A DNA stretch of 64,000 bases from Streptomyces aculeolatus (GCF_020400605.1 NZ_JAINRD010000025.1:62001-126000); one strand, 5' to 3'; numbered from the stretch's first letter, positions 35,801 through 43,635 are shown. Notes: generated by a model not told the origin, from the letters alone. A program made the numbers and translations.

Positions 35801-35938
35801 CGTCTTCCCGATCCCGGCCTCGCCCTCGACCATCGCCACCGAGGGCGACCGCGTGAGGGCATCCACGAGCGCGCCCAACTCCCGCGCCCGCCCGATCAGC
35901 ACGGGTGCTTCCGCGGGGCGCGGAACGGTCACGGTCAT
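32843..35938 (-). CDS. LuxR-family LAL transcriptional regulator
   Basis: A 1031-residue large ATP-binding LuxR regulator. The AAA-type ATPase is N-terminal, with Walker A EGEAGIGKTRLI near residue 38 and Walker B VMVVEDLHWTDDGTRDLL. A long TPR-like helical region fills the middle. The C-terminal LuxR helix-turn-helix contains LSPREREVARLVALGHTNRQIADVLYLSPRTVEQHVAKLL. ATG 35938 follows GGAGG by five bases. LAL proteins are often pathway-specific activators in antibiotic or sugar-utilisation loci; no such cluster is adjacent, so the target is open. An Ala/Gly/Pro/Val-rich low-complexity linker just before the DNA-binding domain is unusual. Confidence 0.9.
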   Translation of the reverse strand: MTVTVPRPAEAPVLIGRARELGALVDALTRSPSVAMVEGEAGIGKTRLIREALRDPAVRGRRVLVGGCRPLREPFPYGPVFDLLRHLAGGLPTALSPVCGALRAYLPELADRLPPAPELLSDLRAGRHRLFRAVRALLDAAGETVMVVEDLHWTDDGTRDLLRFLVDDPPDGLSAVLSYRREDLPGSGLPLGRAYRQPPGTTAVVIPLRPLDVHGVRGMFTALTGVSADPPWPPGVPSAPDASGAPDASPAFLDELHRRTAGIPFVVEEVVRALPAAEHGAFARMPVPTRLQEAVADRMSVLSPAAADAVRAASVLRVPAGEALIAAVVRGTPGQPAAPADSAAVREALRAGVLHEWGEDRYGFRHALAQQAVYAGLLGPDRHRLHRQAMRALAAEDPQPLIQLAYHAHHGGELAQWQRYAEAAAGSAREVGDLALAVGVLEELLADGRLGRPECARIAVDLSRDAVVGLTHHRATVLLHDIVRDGHIPDGVRGEIRLNLGLLLYNQAGRYEEGRTHTEVAVAELHGRPALAARGMAALAMPSWGDHPRQVYETWIVRAEALVAHESDPAVRTAVRGNHLALRMSLGDPAVWDEAERLIGGPGPGTHRRQVARACGNFADAATCLGHYQAAQRYRGEGRRLAAECGAAFLEGIVEGTALRLEWYAGRWRGLAERCRRTLDAVHGVSSIAADAHLVLGLLASAVGEWDEAAAELAAAGLADPRNAPAPVLATAAGAMTRLLAARGEPERARAEAERGLARIRHKDIWPWAGDLAPPAVAALVRGGELRAAAEVTAELAAGIAGRDAPLAAAALEACRGIVAAGRGRPAEAAGFFAAAQRAYGALPQPYSAARAGEAAARCRLPADGVPAGSVPTTGAVTAAGPVTSAGPVAAGPDAAGGPVTSGPVTPDPDPARELAALAQQFADLGAVRDAARCRRVLRGNNVPLPSRRGRRGYGDQLSPREREVARLVALGHTNRQIADVLYLSPRTVEQHVAKLLRKLHVGSRAEVADATGVAEVARAAGGAGEQHAGN

Positions 35939-36099
35939 GAGCGCCTCCGGCCGGTGGGGTCCAGCGACACGCCGTTGCGGGGGTGTGCGGGGGCGCGTCG
36001 CGGCGGCGACAGCGTGAAGGTAAGCCTCAGTCCGCACCCCCGGCAAGACCGGCCCGTCACATCCTGCGGCTCCCGGCTGTCATAGAGGAGACGGCAACT

Positions 36100-36429
36100 T
36101 CACGCGCGACCGAGGGGGGACGCGGTGCGGCATCCGGAACGCTCCGGCACGCGATCCGGCGACCGCCGGCACCCCCGCACCGGGAAGAACGTGGGTGGCG
36201 TGAGCCCACCGCCGGGGCCCACGCCACCCACACCGCCCGACCCCCCGATCCCCCACGGCCCTGAGGGCCCCCAAGAACCGAGTGGCGCGGCACCTTCCCC
36301 CGGGGTGTCGTGCCACTCTCCTTCGCACGGGTCCCGCCCCGGCTCAGCCGAGGCGATCCCCACGGCGAGAAGCACGAGGACGCCGACGAGTGCGGCCACG
36401 TGGAGCACCTCGGCGAGACGCCCGCTCAC
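36100..36429 (-). CDS. small single-pass membrane protein coupled to the ATPase gene
   Basis: A 109-residue protein starting on a GTG that overlaps the stop of the RsbW-like ATPase gene by four bases (GTGA). Residues 6-25 (AEVLHVAALVGVLVLLAVGI) form one hydrophobic helix; the rest is glycine/proline-rich with a GGSGGVGGVGPGGG stretch. No family recognised. The overlap and helix make it a plausible gene despite low complexity; it may tether or signal to the ATPase. Confidence 0.5.
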   Translation of the reverse strand: MSGRLAEVLHVAALVGVLVLLAVGIASAEPGRDPCEGEWHDTPGEGAAPLGSWGPSGPWGIGGSGGVGGVGPGGGLTPPTFFPVRGCRRSPDRVPERSGCRTASPLGRA

Positions 36430-36917
36430 GAGCCGCCCCCGCGGACCTCGACGTCCGCCCACACCCGCTTCCCCCACGGCATCGGCTCGACACCCCACGC
36501 GGCGGAGCACCCGGCGACCGCGACCAGCCCCCGCCCCGACTCGTCGCCCACGCCCGCCTGGACGAGCCGCGACATGCTCCGCGAGCGGTCGACCACCGCG
36601 ACCCGGACGCGGCGGGGCCCGACCTGGGACACCCTGACGTGCACGGCATCCAGCCGCGCGTGCCGCACCGCGTTCGTCACCAACTCGCTGATGACGAGAC
36701 ACACGTCCGCGTTCCCGGCTTCCAGCGACCAGTCGCGGAGCGAGGTGGTGACGAGCCTGCGCGCCCTGGCCACCGAAGCCTCGGTACGCGGGAGGGTCAC
36801 GCTGTAGGCCGGTGGATCCCCGGCGGTCGATTCGGGTGTCCTGCTCTCACGCGCTTCTTGCATGCGGCACAAGCTAGAGGTGGCGAAGAGTGACCGGACA
36901 GGGACGTTCTGTGCCAT
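36426..36917 (-). CDS. RsbW-like ATP-binding protein (HATPase_c_2)
   Basis: A 163-residue GHKL ATPase with N box VISELVTNAVRHA and lid DESGRGLVAVAGCSAAWGV. It is the second such protein in the window. The start is uncertain: ATG 36917 has GGAGA immediately before it, while ATG 36863 (MQEARES) begins closer to the family's usual start. It is followed with a four-base overlap by a small membrane protein gene, and preceded on the same strand by an XRE regulator. Confidence 0.82.
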   Translation of the reverse strand: MAQNVPVRSLFATSSLCRMQEARESRTPESTAGDPPAYSVTLPRTEASVARARRLVTTSLRDWSLEAGNADVCLVISELVTNAVRHARLDAVHVRVSQVGPRRVRVAVVDRSRSMSRLVQAGVGDESGRGLVAVAGCSAAWGVEPMPWGKRVWADVEVRGGGS

Positions 36918-36944
36918 TCTCCGGGTCGGGTGGGACGCCGTGTC

Positions 36945-38159
36945 CTACCTGTCCACGTAGAGCCGGTCCGCCAGTTCGGTGATGGGGGCCGTGCGGCGAG
37001 GTTCGCGGGTGCGGATGTCGGTGACGAGTTGGCGGGTCGTGCCGTGGTACCGCATCCACTCCGGTGCGTCCCGTTCGGCGGCCAGCAGGGCGGCGGTCGC
37101 GCGGGCGTCCTGGGAGAGGTTCGCGTAGGCGAGGGCGCGGTCCACGTGGAAACGGGCGCGCCACGTGGGGGGCAGGGAGCGTACGCCCGGGATCGTGCGG
37201 GACGCGGTGACGGCCTCGTGGCTCTTGTCCATCTCCACGAGGAAGTTGACCTTCGCCACCCCCGCGTTCGTCGGCCCGAAGGGGGTCGCGTAGTCGAGCC
37301 GGTCCTCGCCGATGCGCGCGGCGGCGGCCGAGGCCGTGCGCAGGAGGTCCTCCACCCGGTCGTAGTGGTGTTCGCCCTGGCGGGCGGCGGCCGTGGCCGC
37401 GCGGAGCAGCAGGACCCCCCACAGCGACAGCTCCACGGGCCGCGACCGGAAGCCCGGGTCGATCGCGTCGGCCTGGGCGAGGGCGACGTGTTCTGCGTCC
37501 TCCAGCCGGCCCTGCCGGGTGAGGATCCACGCCAGCGTCGAGGCGCCGACGGCCTCCAGGTGCGGGTCGTCGGAGCGGCGGGCCGCGGCCGTCGCCCGTT
37601 CCATCGCGGTGAACGCGGCGTCCTCCTTGCCGAGGGCGGCCAGCGTGGTCGCCGCGACCTGGTACGCCTCGGCGAGCACCGCGCAGGCGGCGGACCCGGC
37701 GGCACCGTGGTGTACGTCCACCGCGGCGCGGGCGTCGCGGATCAACTGCGGGAGGAGCGTGCCGATCTCGCCGATGCGGCCTTCCCTGCGGATGCGTTCT
37801 GTGGACCGCAGGGCGGCCCGCAGGGCGCTCACCGTGGGCGGGTCCTCGGGCTGCGGATCCTCGCCGAGCAGATCCGACACCGGAGCCACCGCCTGCCGCA
37901 GGGCGAGCACCGAGGGCGCGTCGCCCTCGGTGTGCGCTTCGAAGGTGGTGGGCTGGCCGATGAGCGCCGAGGTCTCGACGTCGAGTGCGCGCGCCAGCTT
38001 GTTGAGCGTGGACAGCCGGGCGGAGTGGCGGCGGTTCTGCTCCAGCTTCCGCACGGTGCCGACCGACACGTCGGCCCGCTCCGCGAGGCCTTCCTGCGTC
38101 AACTCCCGCCGCGCACGCAGCCGCCCGACCCGGTCACCGATGGTCTCGCCGTACCCCAT
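36945..38159 (-). CDS. XRE-family regulator with TPR-like C-terminus
   Basis: A 404-residue protein with an N-terminal helix-turn-helix (RARRELTQEGLAERADVSVGTVRKLEQ, residues about 16-42) and a long helical repeat region resembling tetratricopeptides, as in Rgg/PlcR-like or actinobacterial TPR-type regulators. ATG 38159 follows CGGAGGTGTCC. It lacks DUF5753 and has no DUF397 partner. The next gene on the strand, 27 bases on, is the RsbW-like ATPase, so the two may be co-transcribed. Confidence 0.85.
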   Translation of the reverse strand: MGYGETIGDRVGRLRARRELTQEGLAERADVSVGTVRKLEQNRRHSARLSTLNKLARALDVETSALIGQPTTFEAHTEGDAPSVLALRQAVAPVSDLLGEDPQPEDPPTVSALRAALRSTERIRREGRIGEIGTLLPQLIRDARAAVDVHHGAAGSAACAVLAEAYQVAATTLAALGKEDAAFTAMERATAAARRSDDPHLEAVGASTLAWILTRQGRLEDAEHVALAQADAIDPGFRSRPVELSLWGVLLLRAATAAARQGEHHYDRVEDLLRTASAAAARIGEDRLDYATPFGPTNAGVAKVNFLVEMDKSHEAVTASRTIPGVRSLPPTWRARFHVDRALAYANLSQDARATAALLAAERDAPEWMRYHGTTRQLVTDIRTREPRRTAPITELADRLYVDR

Positions 38160-38264
38160 GGACACCTCCGCGAAGCGGATCCCCACCACCCACGCTACCC
38201 GCCAGCGAACGGGCCACGAGCGCACTCGCCCTCCGCGGAGGCGGCCTTCGGGCCGTAGCCGGGG

Positions 38265-39065
38265 TCACCTCACGTCGACGTAGTCGCCCTTGGCGGTTTC
38301 CGCCGCGGTGGTGTACGTACCGGCGAAGGAGTAGCGGTAGTAGCCGTCCGCCGTGGCCTTCGTCGTCGTCTTCAGGTTGCCCCTGCTGTCCGTCCTGACG
38401 GTCTTGAGGGTCTTGTAAGTGCCGGTTCCCTTCTTCCTGTACTGGAGCTTCACCGGCTGGTTGGTGTAGCCGCCGTACTTGAAGGTCTTCCAGTTGGCGC
38501 GGGTCAGGGCGCCCGTGACGGTGATGGCCTTGTTCTTCTTCACCGGCTCCGGCGAGGCGTTGACCTTCAGCTTGGAGTTGCGCAGGACCTTCGCCTTCGC
38601 GGCGGCGTCCTTGTCGATGTAGTCCCCGTCGTTGGCCTCGGAGTGCGCGCTGACCTTCCAGGTTCCGGCCGTGGTGTTGTCCCCGGGGTCGACGCGCGGA
38701 TCCATTTCGAGCTTGTAGGTGCAGGTGGTCGTGGTGAAGCTCTCGTTCACGCACTTGCCGGCGATGTCGTCGGGCATCACCAAGCCGTAGTACTCGTAGA
38801 GGCCGTCGTCCCTGTGGATGATTCTGTTCCACATCGTCGGAAAGGTGTCTCCGACCTCGATGCCCGAGTCGTCCACGGCGGTCACCGAGATGGTGAATTT
38901 CTTCACCTCCCTGGTCCCCAGGACGATGTTCTTCCCTCCGTTGGCGACCACTTCAGTGATCTGGATGTCGCCGTCGGACGCGTCCGCCCGGGCGGTCGCC
39001 GGGATCGTGAACGCGGACAGGGCTACGGCCGCGGCGAGGCCCGCCACGGCGGTGCGGTGATGCAT
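38265..39065 (-). CDS. exported protein of unknown function
   Basis: A 266-residue secreted protein with a clear Sec signal peptide (AVAGLAAAVALSAFTIPATARA, cleavage near residue 27). The mature part is lysine/threonine-rich with beta-strand-like alternation, two Ig-like halves (about 30-145 and 150-266), and one probable disulfide (KCVNESFTTTTC). ATG 39065 follows GGAGG. I do not recognise a named family; similar Streptomyces proteins are annotated as hypothetical secreted proteins. Confidence 0.72.
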   Translation of the reverse strand: MHHRTAVAGLAAAVALSAFTIPATARADASDGDIQITEVVANGGKNIVLGTREVKKFTISVTAVDDSGIEVGDTFPTMWNRIIHRDDGLYEYYGLVMPDDIAGKCVNESFTTTTCTYKLEMDPRVDPGDNTTAGTWKVSAHSEANDGDYIDKDAAAKAKVLRNSKLKVNASPEPVKKNKAITVTGALTRANWKTFKYGGYTNQPVKLQYRKKGTGTYKTLKTVRTDSRGNLKTTTKATADGYYRYSFAGTYTTAAETAKGDYVDVR

Positions 39066-39276
39066 GAAGGCGCTTCCTCCACGGTTCAACGCCCCGGGAT
39101 CGCCCCGGGGCGGAGCTGAGTGCCGACCCCGTACACGGGCGGCACCGACAAGACCCACACCGCACGGAAATGGTTGCCCTGCGATCACACTGGCGCGCCG
39201 GGCGATGAGTTTCGGGGCTGGGCGGGGTCAGATCCTTCGGGGTGCCGGGGGTTCTCGCTCTGTCCGAAGGAGAAGC

Positions 39277-39840
39277 ATGGCAAAGCTCATCTACTCGATG
39301 ATGACCTCGCTCGACGGCTACGCCGAGGCGGAGGAGGGAGGGATCGGCACCGGGGCCGAGGATCCCGAGGTGCACACCTTCGTCAACGACGTCTTCCGGC
39401 CCGTCGGCACGTACCTCTACGGGCGGCGGATGTACGAGACGATGGTCTACTGGGAGACCGCGCACGACGTGCCCGGGCAGCCGCCGCACATCATGCAGTA
39501 CGCCCGCGACTGGCAGGCCGCCGAGAAGGTCGTGTACTCCACCACGCTGGAGTCGGTGTCCAGTGCGAAGACGCGGATCGAGCGGTCCTTCGACCCGGAC
39601 GCGGTGCGCAGGCTCAAGGACGAGGCCGAGGCGGACCTCACCGTCGACGGGCCGAACCTCGCGGCGCAGGCGATCGCGGCCGGGCTGGTGGACGAGTACC
39701 ACCTGTTCATCACGACGAGCGTGGTCGGCGGCGGCAAGCGGTTCTTTCCCGACGGGGTGCGGCTCGACCTGGAGCTGGTCGAGGAGCGGGCGTTCGACAG
39801 TGGGCTGATCTATGCGCGCTACCGGACCCGTACCGTGTAG
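39277..39840 (+). CDS. dihydrofolate reductase-like (RibD C-terminal) protein
   Basis: A 187-residue RibD/DHFR-fold reductase: start KLIYSMMTSLDGYAE, the YGRRMYETM motif, and the C-terminal DEYHLFITTSVVGGGKRFF stretch typical of the YyaP/YwjB group. ATG follows GAAGGAG. These are NADPH reductases of uncertain substrate and not the housekeeping folate enzyme. A nitroreductase gene starts 28 bases after its stop, suggesting a two-gene unit. Confidence 0.9.
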   Translation: MAKLIYSMMTSLDGYAEAEEGGIGTGAEDPEVHTFVNDVFRPVGTYLYGRRMYETMVYWETAHDVPGQPPHIMQYARDWQAAEKVVYSTTLESVSSAKTRIERSFDPDAVRRLKDEAEADLTVDGPNLAAQAIAAGLVDEYHLFITTSVVGGGKRFFPDGVRLDLELVEERAFDSGLIYARYRTRTV

Positions 39841-39868
39841 GGACCGGCCGCAGGGGAGGCGCCAGGAC

Positions 39869-40534
39869 GTGGACGTGTACGAGGCCGTGGACAGCCGCCG
39901 GGCCGTGCGGGCGTTCAGCGGTGAGCCGGTGCCCAGGAGGGTGCTGGAGCGCGTGCTGGCCGGGGCGACGCGGGCTCCGTCCAGCGGGAACCTCCAGCCG
40001 TGGCAGCTGTACGTCGTGACCGGCGGACCGCTGGCCGAGCTGAAGAGGCTCACGACCGCCAGGGCGCTGGCGGGCGACCCGGGTGACGAGCGCGAGTACC
40101 CGATGTACCCGGACGAGCTGACCCCGCCGTACCTGGACCGCTTCTCCGCCGCGGCCCGCCAGCGGTACGAGGCGCTGGGGATCGAGCGCGACGATCCCGA
40201 CCGGCCCAGGAAGATCGCCACGCTGAACTCGGGGGCGTTCGGGGCGCCGGTCGTCCTGTTCTGCTACCTCGACCGTGCGATGGGACCCGGGCAGTGGGCC
40301 GATGCGGGAATGTACTTGCAGACGGTGATGCTGCTGCTGCGGGCCGAGGGGCTGCACAGCTGCCCGCAGGTGATGTGGACCATGTACCGCACGACCGTCA
40401 GCCGCGCGGTCGGCGCCGGGGACGATTCCGTACTGCTCTGCGGCATCTCGGTGGGCTTCGAGCAGGAAGGCGTGCCGCCGCTGCGCACCGGGCGGGCGCG
40501 GCTGACGGAAACGGTGAGCTTCATCGGCGGATGA
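39869..40534 (+). CDS. nitroreductase-family oxidoreductase
   Basis: A 221-residue FMN-dependent nitroreductase: SRRAVRAFSGEPVP and TRAPSSGNLQPWQLYVV near the N-terminus bind FMN, and WADAGMYLQTVMLLLRAEGLHSCPQ is the central helix pair. GTG 39869 is chosen because GGGGAGG and CCAGGA precede it; another GTG six bases on is possible. It sits in a probable operon with the DHFR-like gene. The likely role is NAD(P)H-dependent reduction of quinones or nitro compounds. Confidence 0.88.
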   Translation: MDVYEAVDSRRAVRAFSGEPVPRRVLERVLAGATRAPSSGNLQPWQLYVVTGGPLAELKRLTTARALAGDPGDEREYPMYPDELTPPYLDRFSAAARQRYEALGIERDDPDRPRKIATLNSGAFGAPVVLFCYLDRAMGPGQWADAGMYLQTVMLLLRAEGLHSCPQVMWTMYRTTVSRAVGAGDDSVLLCGISVGFEQEGVPPLRTGRARLTETVSFIGG

Positions 40535-40734
40535 CGGCCGACCGGCTCTTCAGCGACGGGCGGTGGCGCCCCCACAATCACGGCATGAAATGGCCGCCTA
40601 CGAGCGCGCGGGAGGGCTCATAGAAGCGGGCGGGATCGGCTCCAAGGACCGGTTCCCGGGGCGGGCCCGCGCGCGTCCCCGCGGCAGGCACCGTTTCATG
40701 TCAGGCTCCGGGGGACCGCTGCCCCTGGGGACTG

Positions 40735-41382
40735 TCAGTTTGCCATCGGGAGGCTGCGCAGTGACAGCGCAGTCGGCGGGGGTAGCGGTTTGTTGGCCGG
40801 GTCGGTGCGGAACGACTGGAGCAGATAGGCCACCAGGCGCCGGGACGCTGCACCGTCATCCGGTAGAGCGGTCACCAGACCGCAGTGTGCCAACAGGACC
40901 ACGGCGAGGTCGGAAGGGCGAAAATCGGCCCGCAGCTCGCCCGATGCCTGGGCCCTCCGCACCAGGGTCGTGAAGTCCTGCTCGGCTCGTCGGCGGGACT
41001 GCGCGTGTTCCGACGTGCTTTCCGGGAAGGCCGCGACGAACGCGGCCGGGAACCCGCGTTCCTCCCGTTGCAGCGCGCAGACCGTCTCGACCAGCTGCTG
41101 GAAGCCCTGCCATGGGTCAGGGGCGGCCAGAGCCTCGGTGAGCGCCCGCGCGCAGGCCTCCATCTGCTGCGCGAACGCGCCTCTCACCAGGGCGTCCCGG
41201 GTCGGGAAATGCCGGTACAGCGTCGCCACGCCGACCCCGGCCCGTCGGGCCACGGTCGCCATCGGAGCGTCGATCCCGTGCTCCGCGAAGACCGCACGGG
41301 CGGCGACGAGGACGCGCTCCCGGTTGCGCCGGGCGTCCGCCCGCACCCCGTCCCGGGCTGTGATCCGAGAGGATTTCGCCAT
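40735..41382 (-). CDS. TetR-family transcriptional repressor
   Basis: A 215-residue TetR regulator with the N-terminal helix-turn-helix RVLVAARAVFAEHGIDAPMATVARRAGVGVATLYRHFPTR (residues about 25-65). ATG 41382 is preferred because the sequence upstream of it is a perfect 22-bp palindrome (41405-41426), which a longer reading frame would have to translate. It is divergent from a quinone-oxidoreductase-like gene, the probable target of repression. Confidence 0.92.
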   Translation of the reverse strand: MAKSSRITARDGVRADARRNRERVLVAARAVFAEHGIDAPMATVARRAGVGVATLYRHFPTRDALVRGAFAQQMEACARALTEALAAPDPWQGFQQLVETVCALQREERGFPAAFVAAFPESTSEHAQSRRRAEQDFTTLVRRAQASGELRADFRPSDLAVVLLAHCGLVTALPDDGAASRRLVAYLLQSFRTDPANKPLPPPTALSLRSLPMAN

Positions 41383-41404
41383 CAGTGTCTCTCGCTTCCG
41401 GTCC

Positions 41405-41426
41405 AAGTGGACGATTGCGTCCACTT
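41405..41426. promoter_or_regulatory. TetR operator, perfect palindrome
   Basis: AAGTGGACG-ATTG-CGTCCACTT: 9-bp perfect arms around four bases, midway in the 101-bp gap between the divergent tetR-like and oxidoreductase genes. Size, symmetry and place are those expected for the operator of the adjacent repressor. Confidence 0.8.
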
Positions 41427-41483
41427 AGGAGCTTACGGTCGATGCCAGATCCCCGTACGGGCCCCGGCGGCAAAGGCAGAACG

Positions 41484-42449
41484 ATGAACGACCGCATGAT
41501 GAAGGCAGTGCTCTACGACCGCTACGGCGGCCCCGATGTGCTCTACACGGGCCGCGTGCCACGTCCTGAGCCGGCCCCCGGCGAGGTCCTTGTGAAGGTG
41601 CGCGCGTTCAGCGTCAACGGCGGCGAACTGGCAGCGCGTGCCGGCCGTCTCCGCCTGCTGAGCGGCCGGAAATTCCCCAAGCGCGTCGGCTTGGACTTCA
41701 CCGGCGAGGTCGCCGCCCCGGGGGCCGGAGTCACACGGTTCGCGGCCGGCGACCGCGTATGGGGGGTCTTGGGCCGCACCTCCGGGTTCGGCAGCGCCGC
41801 CGAGTACGTGACCGTGCCCGCCGAGCGGGTCGGCCGGCTCCCCGACGGCCTTGACCTGGTGGACGCCGCCGCGCTGCCGGTGGCCACCACGGCCATCACG
41901 GCGCTGCGGGACAAAGCCGGGCTGCACCCCGGCGAACGACTCCTCGTCCGGGGCGCGGCGGGCGGTGTCGGCAACGCCGCGGTCCAGCTCGGACGGGCGT
42001 ACGGCGCCGAGGTCGCGGCCCTGGCCCGCGCGGCCAACCTCGACTTCGTCCGCGGGCTCGGCGCGCACAAGGCCGTCGACCACCGGACCGTGCGGCCGGC
42101 GGAACTGGGGCGCTTCGACGTGGTCCTGGACACCGCGGGGACCGACCTGCGGGCCTTCCGGCGCCTGCTGAATCCGGGCGGGCGCATGGTCACCATCGCC
42201 TTCGACCCGAAACGGCCTGCGGCGTCGCTCGGCTACCTCGCGGCCAGCACGGTCCACGGACACGGCCGGGTGCGATTCTTCAGCGGCAACCCCACGCGGG
42301 CGGACTTCGACGACCTGGCCCGGCATGTGGCCGAGGGCAAGCTGAGCCCCGCGGTGGACACGGTCTTCCCCCTGGAGGAGACGGCAGCGGCGCACCAGGC
42401 GCTGGAGGCGGGCGGTGTCCAGGGCAAGTACGTGGTCAGGGTCGCGTAG
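41484..42449 (+). CDS. NADP-dependent zinc-free alcohol dehydrogenase/quinone oxidoreductase
   Basis: A 321-residue medium-chain dehydrogenase of the quinone-oxidoreductase type, lacking the structural and catalytic zinc cysteines. GroES-like N-terminus (KAVLYDRYGGPDVLYTG), LDFTGEVAAPGAGVTRFAAGDRVWG, and nucleotide-binding LLVRGAAGGVGNAAVQLGRAYGAEV near residue 153. Probably controlled by the divergent TetR protein. Reduces quinones or enones with NADPH; substrate not evident. Confidence 0.9.
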   Translation: MNDRMMKAVLYDRYGGPDVLYTGRVPRPEPAPGEVLVKVRAFSVNGGELAARAGRLRLLSGRKFPKRVGLDFTGEVAAPGAGVTRFAAGDRVWGVLGRTSGFGSAAEYVTVPAERVGRLPDGLDLVDAAALPVATTAITALRDKAGLHPGERLLVRGAAGGVGNAAVQLGRAYGAEVAALARAANLDFVRGLGAHKAVDHRTVRPAELGRFDVVLDTAGTDLRAFRRLLNPGGRMVTIAFDPKRPAASLGYLAASTVHGHGRVRFFSGNPTRADFDDLARHVAEGKLSPAVDTVFPLEETAAAHQALEAGGVQGKYVVRVA

Positions 42450-42458
42450 ATACGCGGC

Positions 42459-43490
42459 CTAGTAGACGATGCTCAGGTCCGCGATGTCGGTCTCCAGTTC
42501 CGTGGCTGTGATCTCGCCCTCCTGGACCGTGAAGCGGAAGGCCAGTTGGGGGCGGCCGTTGCGGACCCAGACCAGGCCTGCGGCGCCGTCGATGAGGGCG
42601 GGGATCGGGGCCCAGGTGCGTACCGTGCAGACGCGGGTGACCGTCTCCGGGCCGCGGACCTCCGTGGTGCCGATGACCGCGTCGCCGCCGCGGCGTTCGG
42701 CGTGGGTGCCGGGCTGGCCTGCCGAGGACGGCGGGTGGGGGGTGCCGTCGTTGCGGGGGGTGTCGCCGGTGGTGGGCTTGGTGCGCGGGGGCTGCGGTGC
42801 GCTGCCGCGCTCCGGGTGGTTCGGGTGGTTCGGGTCCAGTGCCGTCAGCATCGCCTCGAAGTCGCCCCCGCGGGACGCCGCCAGGAACGCGCCCGCGATG
42901 TCCGCGCCCGTCCGCGCCGCGAAGTTCACGGCGGGCGCGGCCCCCGAAAGGCCCCTGTCGTAGCCGGCCTCGCCCGCCGGGCCCGGCCCGCGCGCGCTGC
43001 CCGCCAGCTGCCGGGTCGTCCGCGCCGCCAGCGCCGCGACCTCCTCGAACGACCCCGCGAACATGTCCTGGAGCGCGTACGCCAGCCGCTCCGGCGGCGT
43101 CAGCGTGTCGAGTACGACCAGCATGGCCACCCGTACGGAGCCGGGAAGCGCCGGGGGTTCGCCCGTGCCGGGCGATTCCACGACGGTGCCGGACCGGAGC
43201 ATGTGCAGCGTGACCTGCGCGACGGTCGTACGCAGGCAGCCGTCGAGGTCCTCCGCGCCCTCGCGGCCGGCCCCCGTGGCGTCTCCGGCGGCGCGGTCGG
43301 CGCTGCCCCGCGCGCCGTCGGCGCCCGTGGCGCCCGTCGCGCGCGCACCGCGGTCCGCGCGGCTCAGCCGCGTCCAGCCGTCCCCGCCGGCCGCCTCGTC
43401 GTCGGCCGGGCCGAGGAGCCGGTAGGCAAGGGGGCGCAGGCCGGGGCGGTCGGTCTCGAAACGTTCGGCCAGCCAGTCGTGTTCGTCCAT
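42459..43490 (-). CDS. degenerate ECF-type sigma factor-like protein
   Basis: A 343-residue protein built like an ECF sigma factor with C-terminal SnoaL domain, but eroded. Region 2 keeps LRPLAYRLLGPADDEAA, yet the usual acidic helix is changed to GGDGWTRLSRAD. About 35 Ala/Gly/Arg/Asp-rich residues are inserted before the next conserved part (AEDLDGCLRTTVAQVTLHMLRSG). Region 4 retains LTPPERLAYALQDMFAGSFEEVAALAARTTRQLA. A second low-complexity insertion (NHPNHPERGSAPQPPRTKP) splits the SnoaL domain. The ECF41 motifs WLPEP, DGGGK and NPDKL are missing. ATG 43490 follows GGAGG. It may have lost polymerase binding or be a specialised regulator. Confidence 0.75.
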   Translation of the reverse strand: MDEHDWLAERFETDRPGLRPLAYRLLGPADDEAAGGDGWTRLSRADRGARATGATGADGARGSADRAAGDATGAGREGAEDLDGCLRTTVAQVTLHMLRSGTVVESPGTGEPPALPGSVRVAMLVVLDTLTPPERLAYALQDMFAGSFEEVAALAARTTRQLAGSARGPGPAGEAGYDRGLSGAAPAVNFAARTGADIAGAFLAASRGGDFEAMLTALDPNHPNHPERGSAPQPPRTKPTTGDTPRNDGTPHPPSSAGQPGTHAERRGGDAVIGTTEVRGPETVTRVCTVRTWAPIPALIDGAAGLVWVRNGRPQLAFRFTVQEGEITATELETDIADLSIVY

Positions 43491-43549
43491 CTGGTCGAGT
43501 CCTCCCTCTGACACCTCCGTCCAGATGATGACCGTCCAGAGCCGGCTGA

Positions 43550-43556
43550 TGTGACA
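43550..43556 (-). promoter_or_regulatory. TGTCACA, ECF41-type -35 element
   Basis: Read on the minus strand, TGTCACA lies 60 bases before the sigma-like gene and 16 bases ahead of GGTC (43530-43533). ECF41 promoters are TGTCACA with CGTC at 16-17 bases, so there is one mismatch in the -10 element. Confidence 0.4.
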
Positions 43557-43585
43557 TCCGAAGCGAAAATGCGCCGATGGCCTGC

Positions 43586-43620
43586 CGTACGGGCCGGAAT
43601 GTGAGATTCCGACCCGTACG
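43586..43620. terminator. long hairpin between hemerythrin and sigma-like genes
   Basis: 15-bp arms (CGTACGGGCCGGAAT and its complement, one mismatch) around GTGAG. It lies 16 bases past the hemerythrin gene's stop on the minus strand, where a terminator is expected, and ends about 95 bases before the sigma-like start, so an operator role is also possible. Confidence 0.6.
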
Positions 43621-43635
43621 ACACAGGGAGCGACC

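Noticed and set aside
36100..36702. Longer 200-residue minus-strand frame covering the small membrane protein
   Set aside because: Its first half overlaps the RsbW-like ATPase gene in another frame; only the part from GTG 36429 is plausible.
40535..40734. Possible small gene between nitroreductase and tetR
   Set aside because: The frames are short or run antisense into tetR, with no ribosome site.
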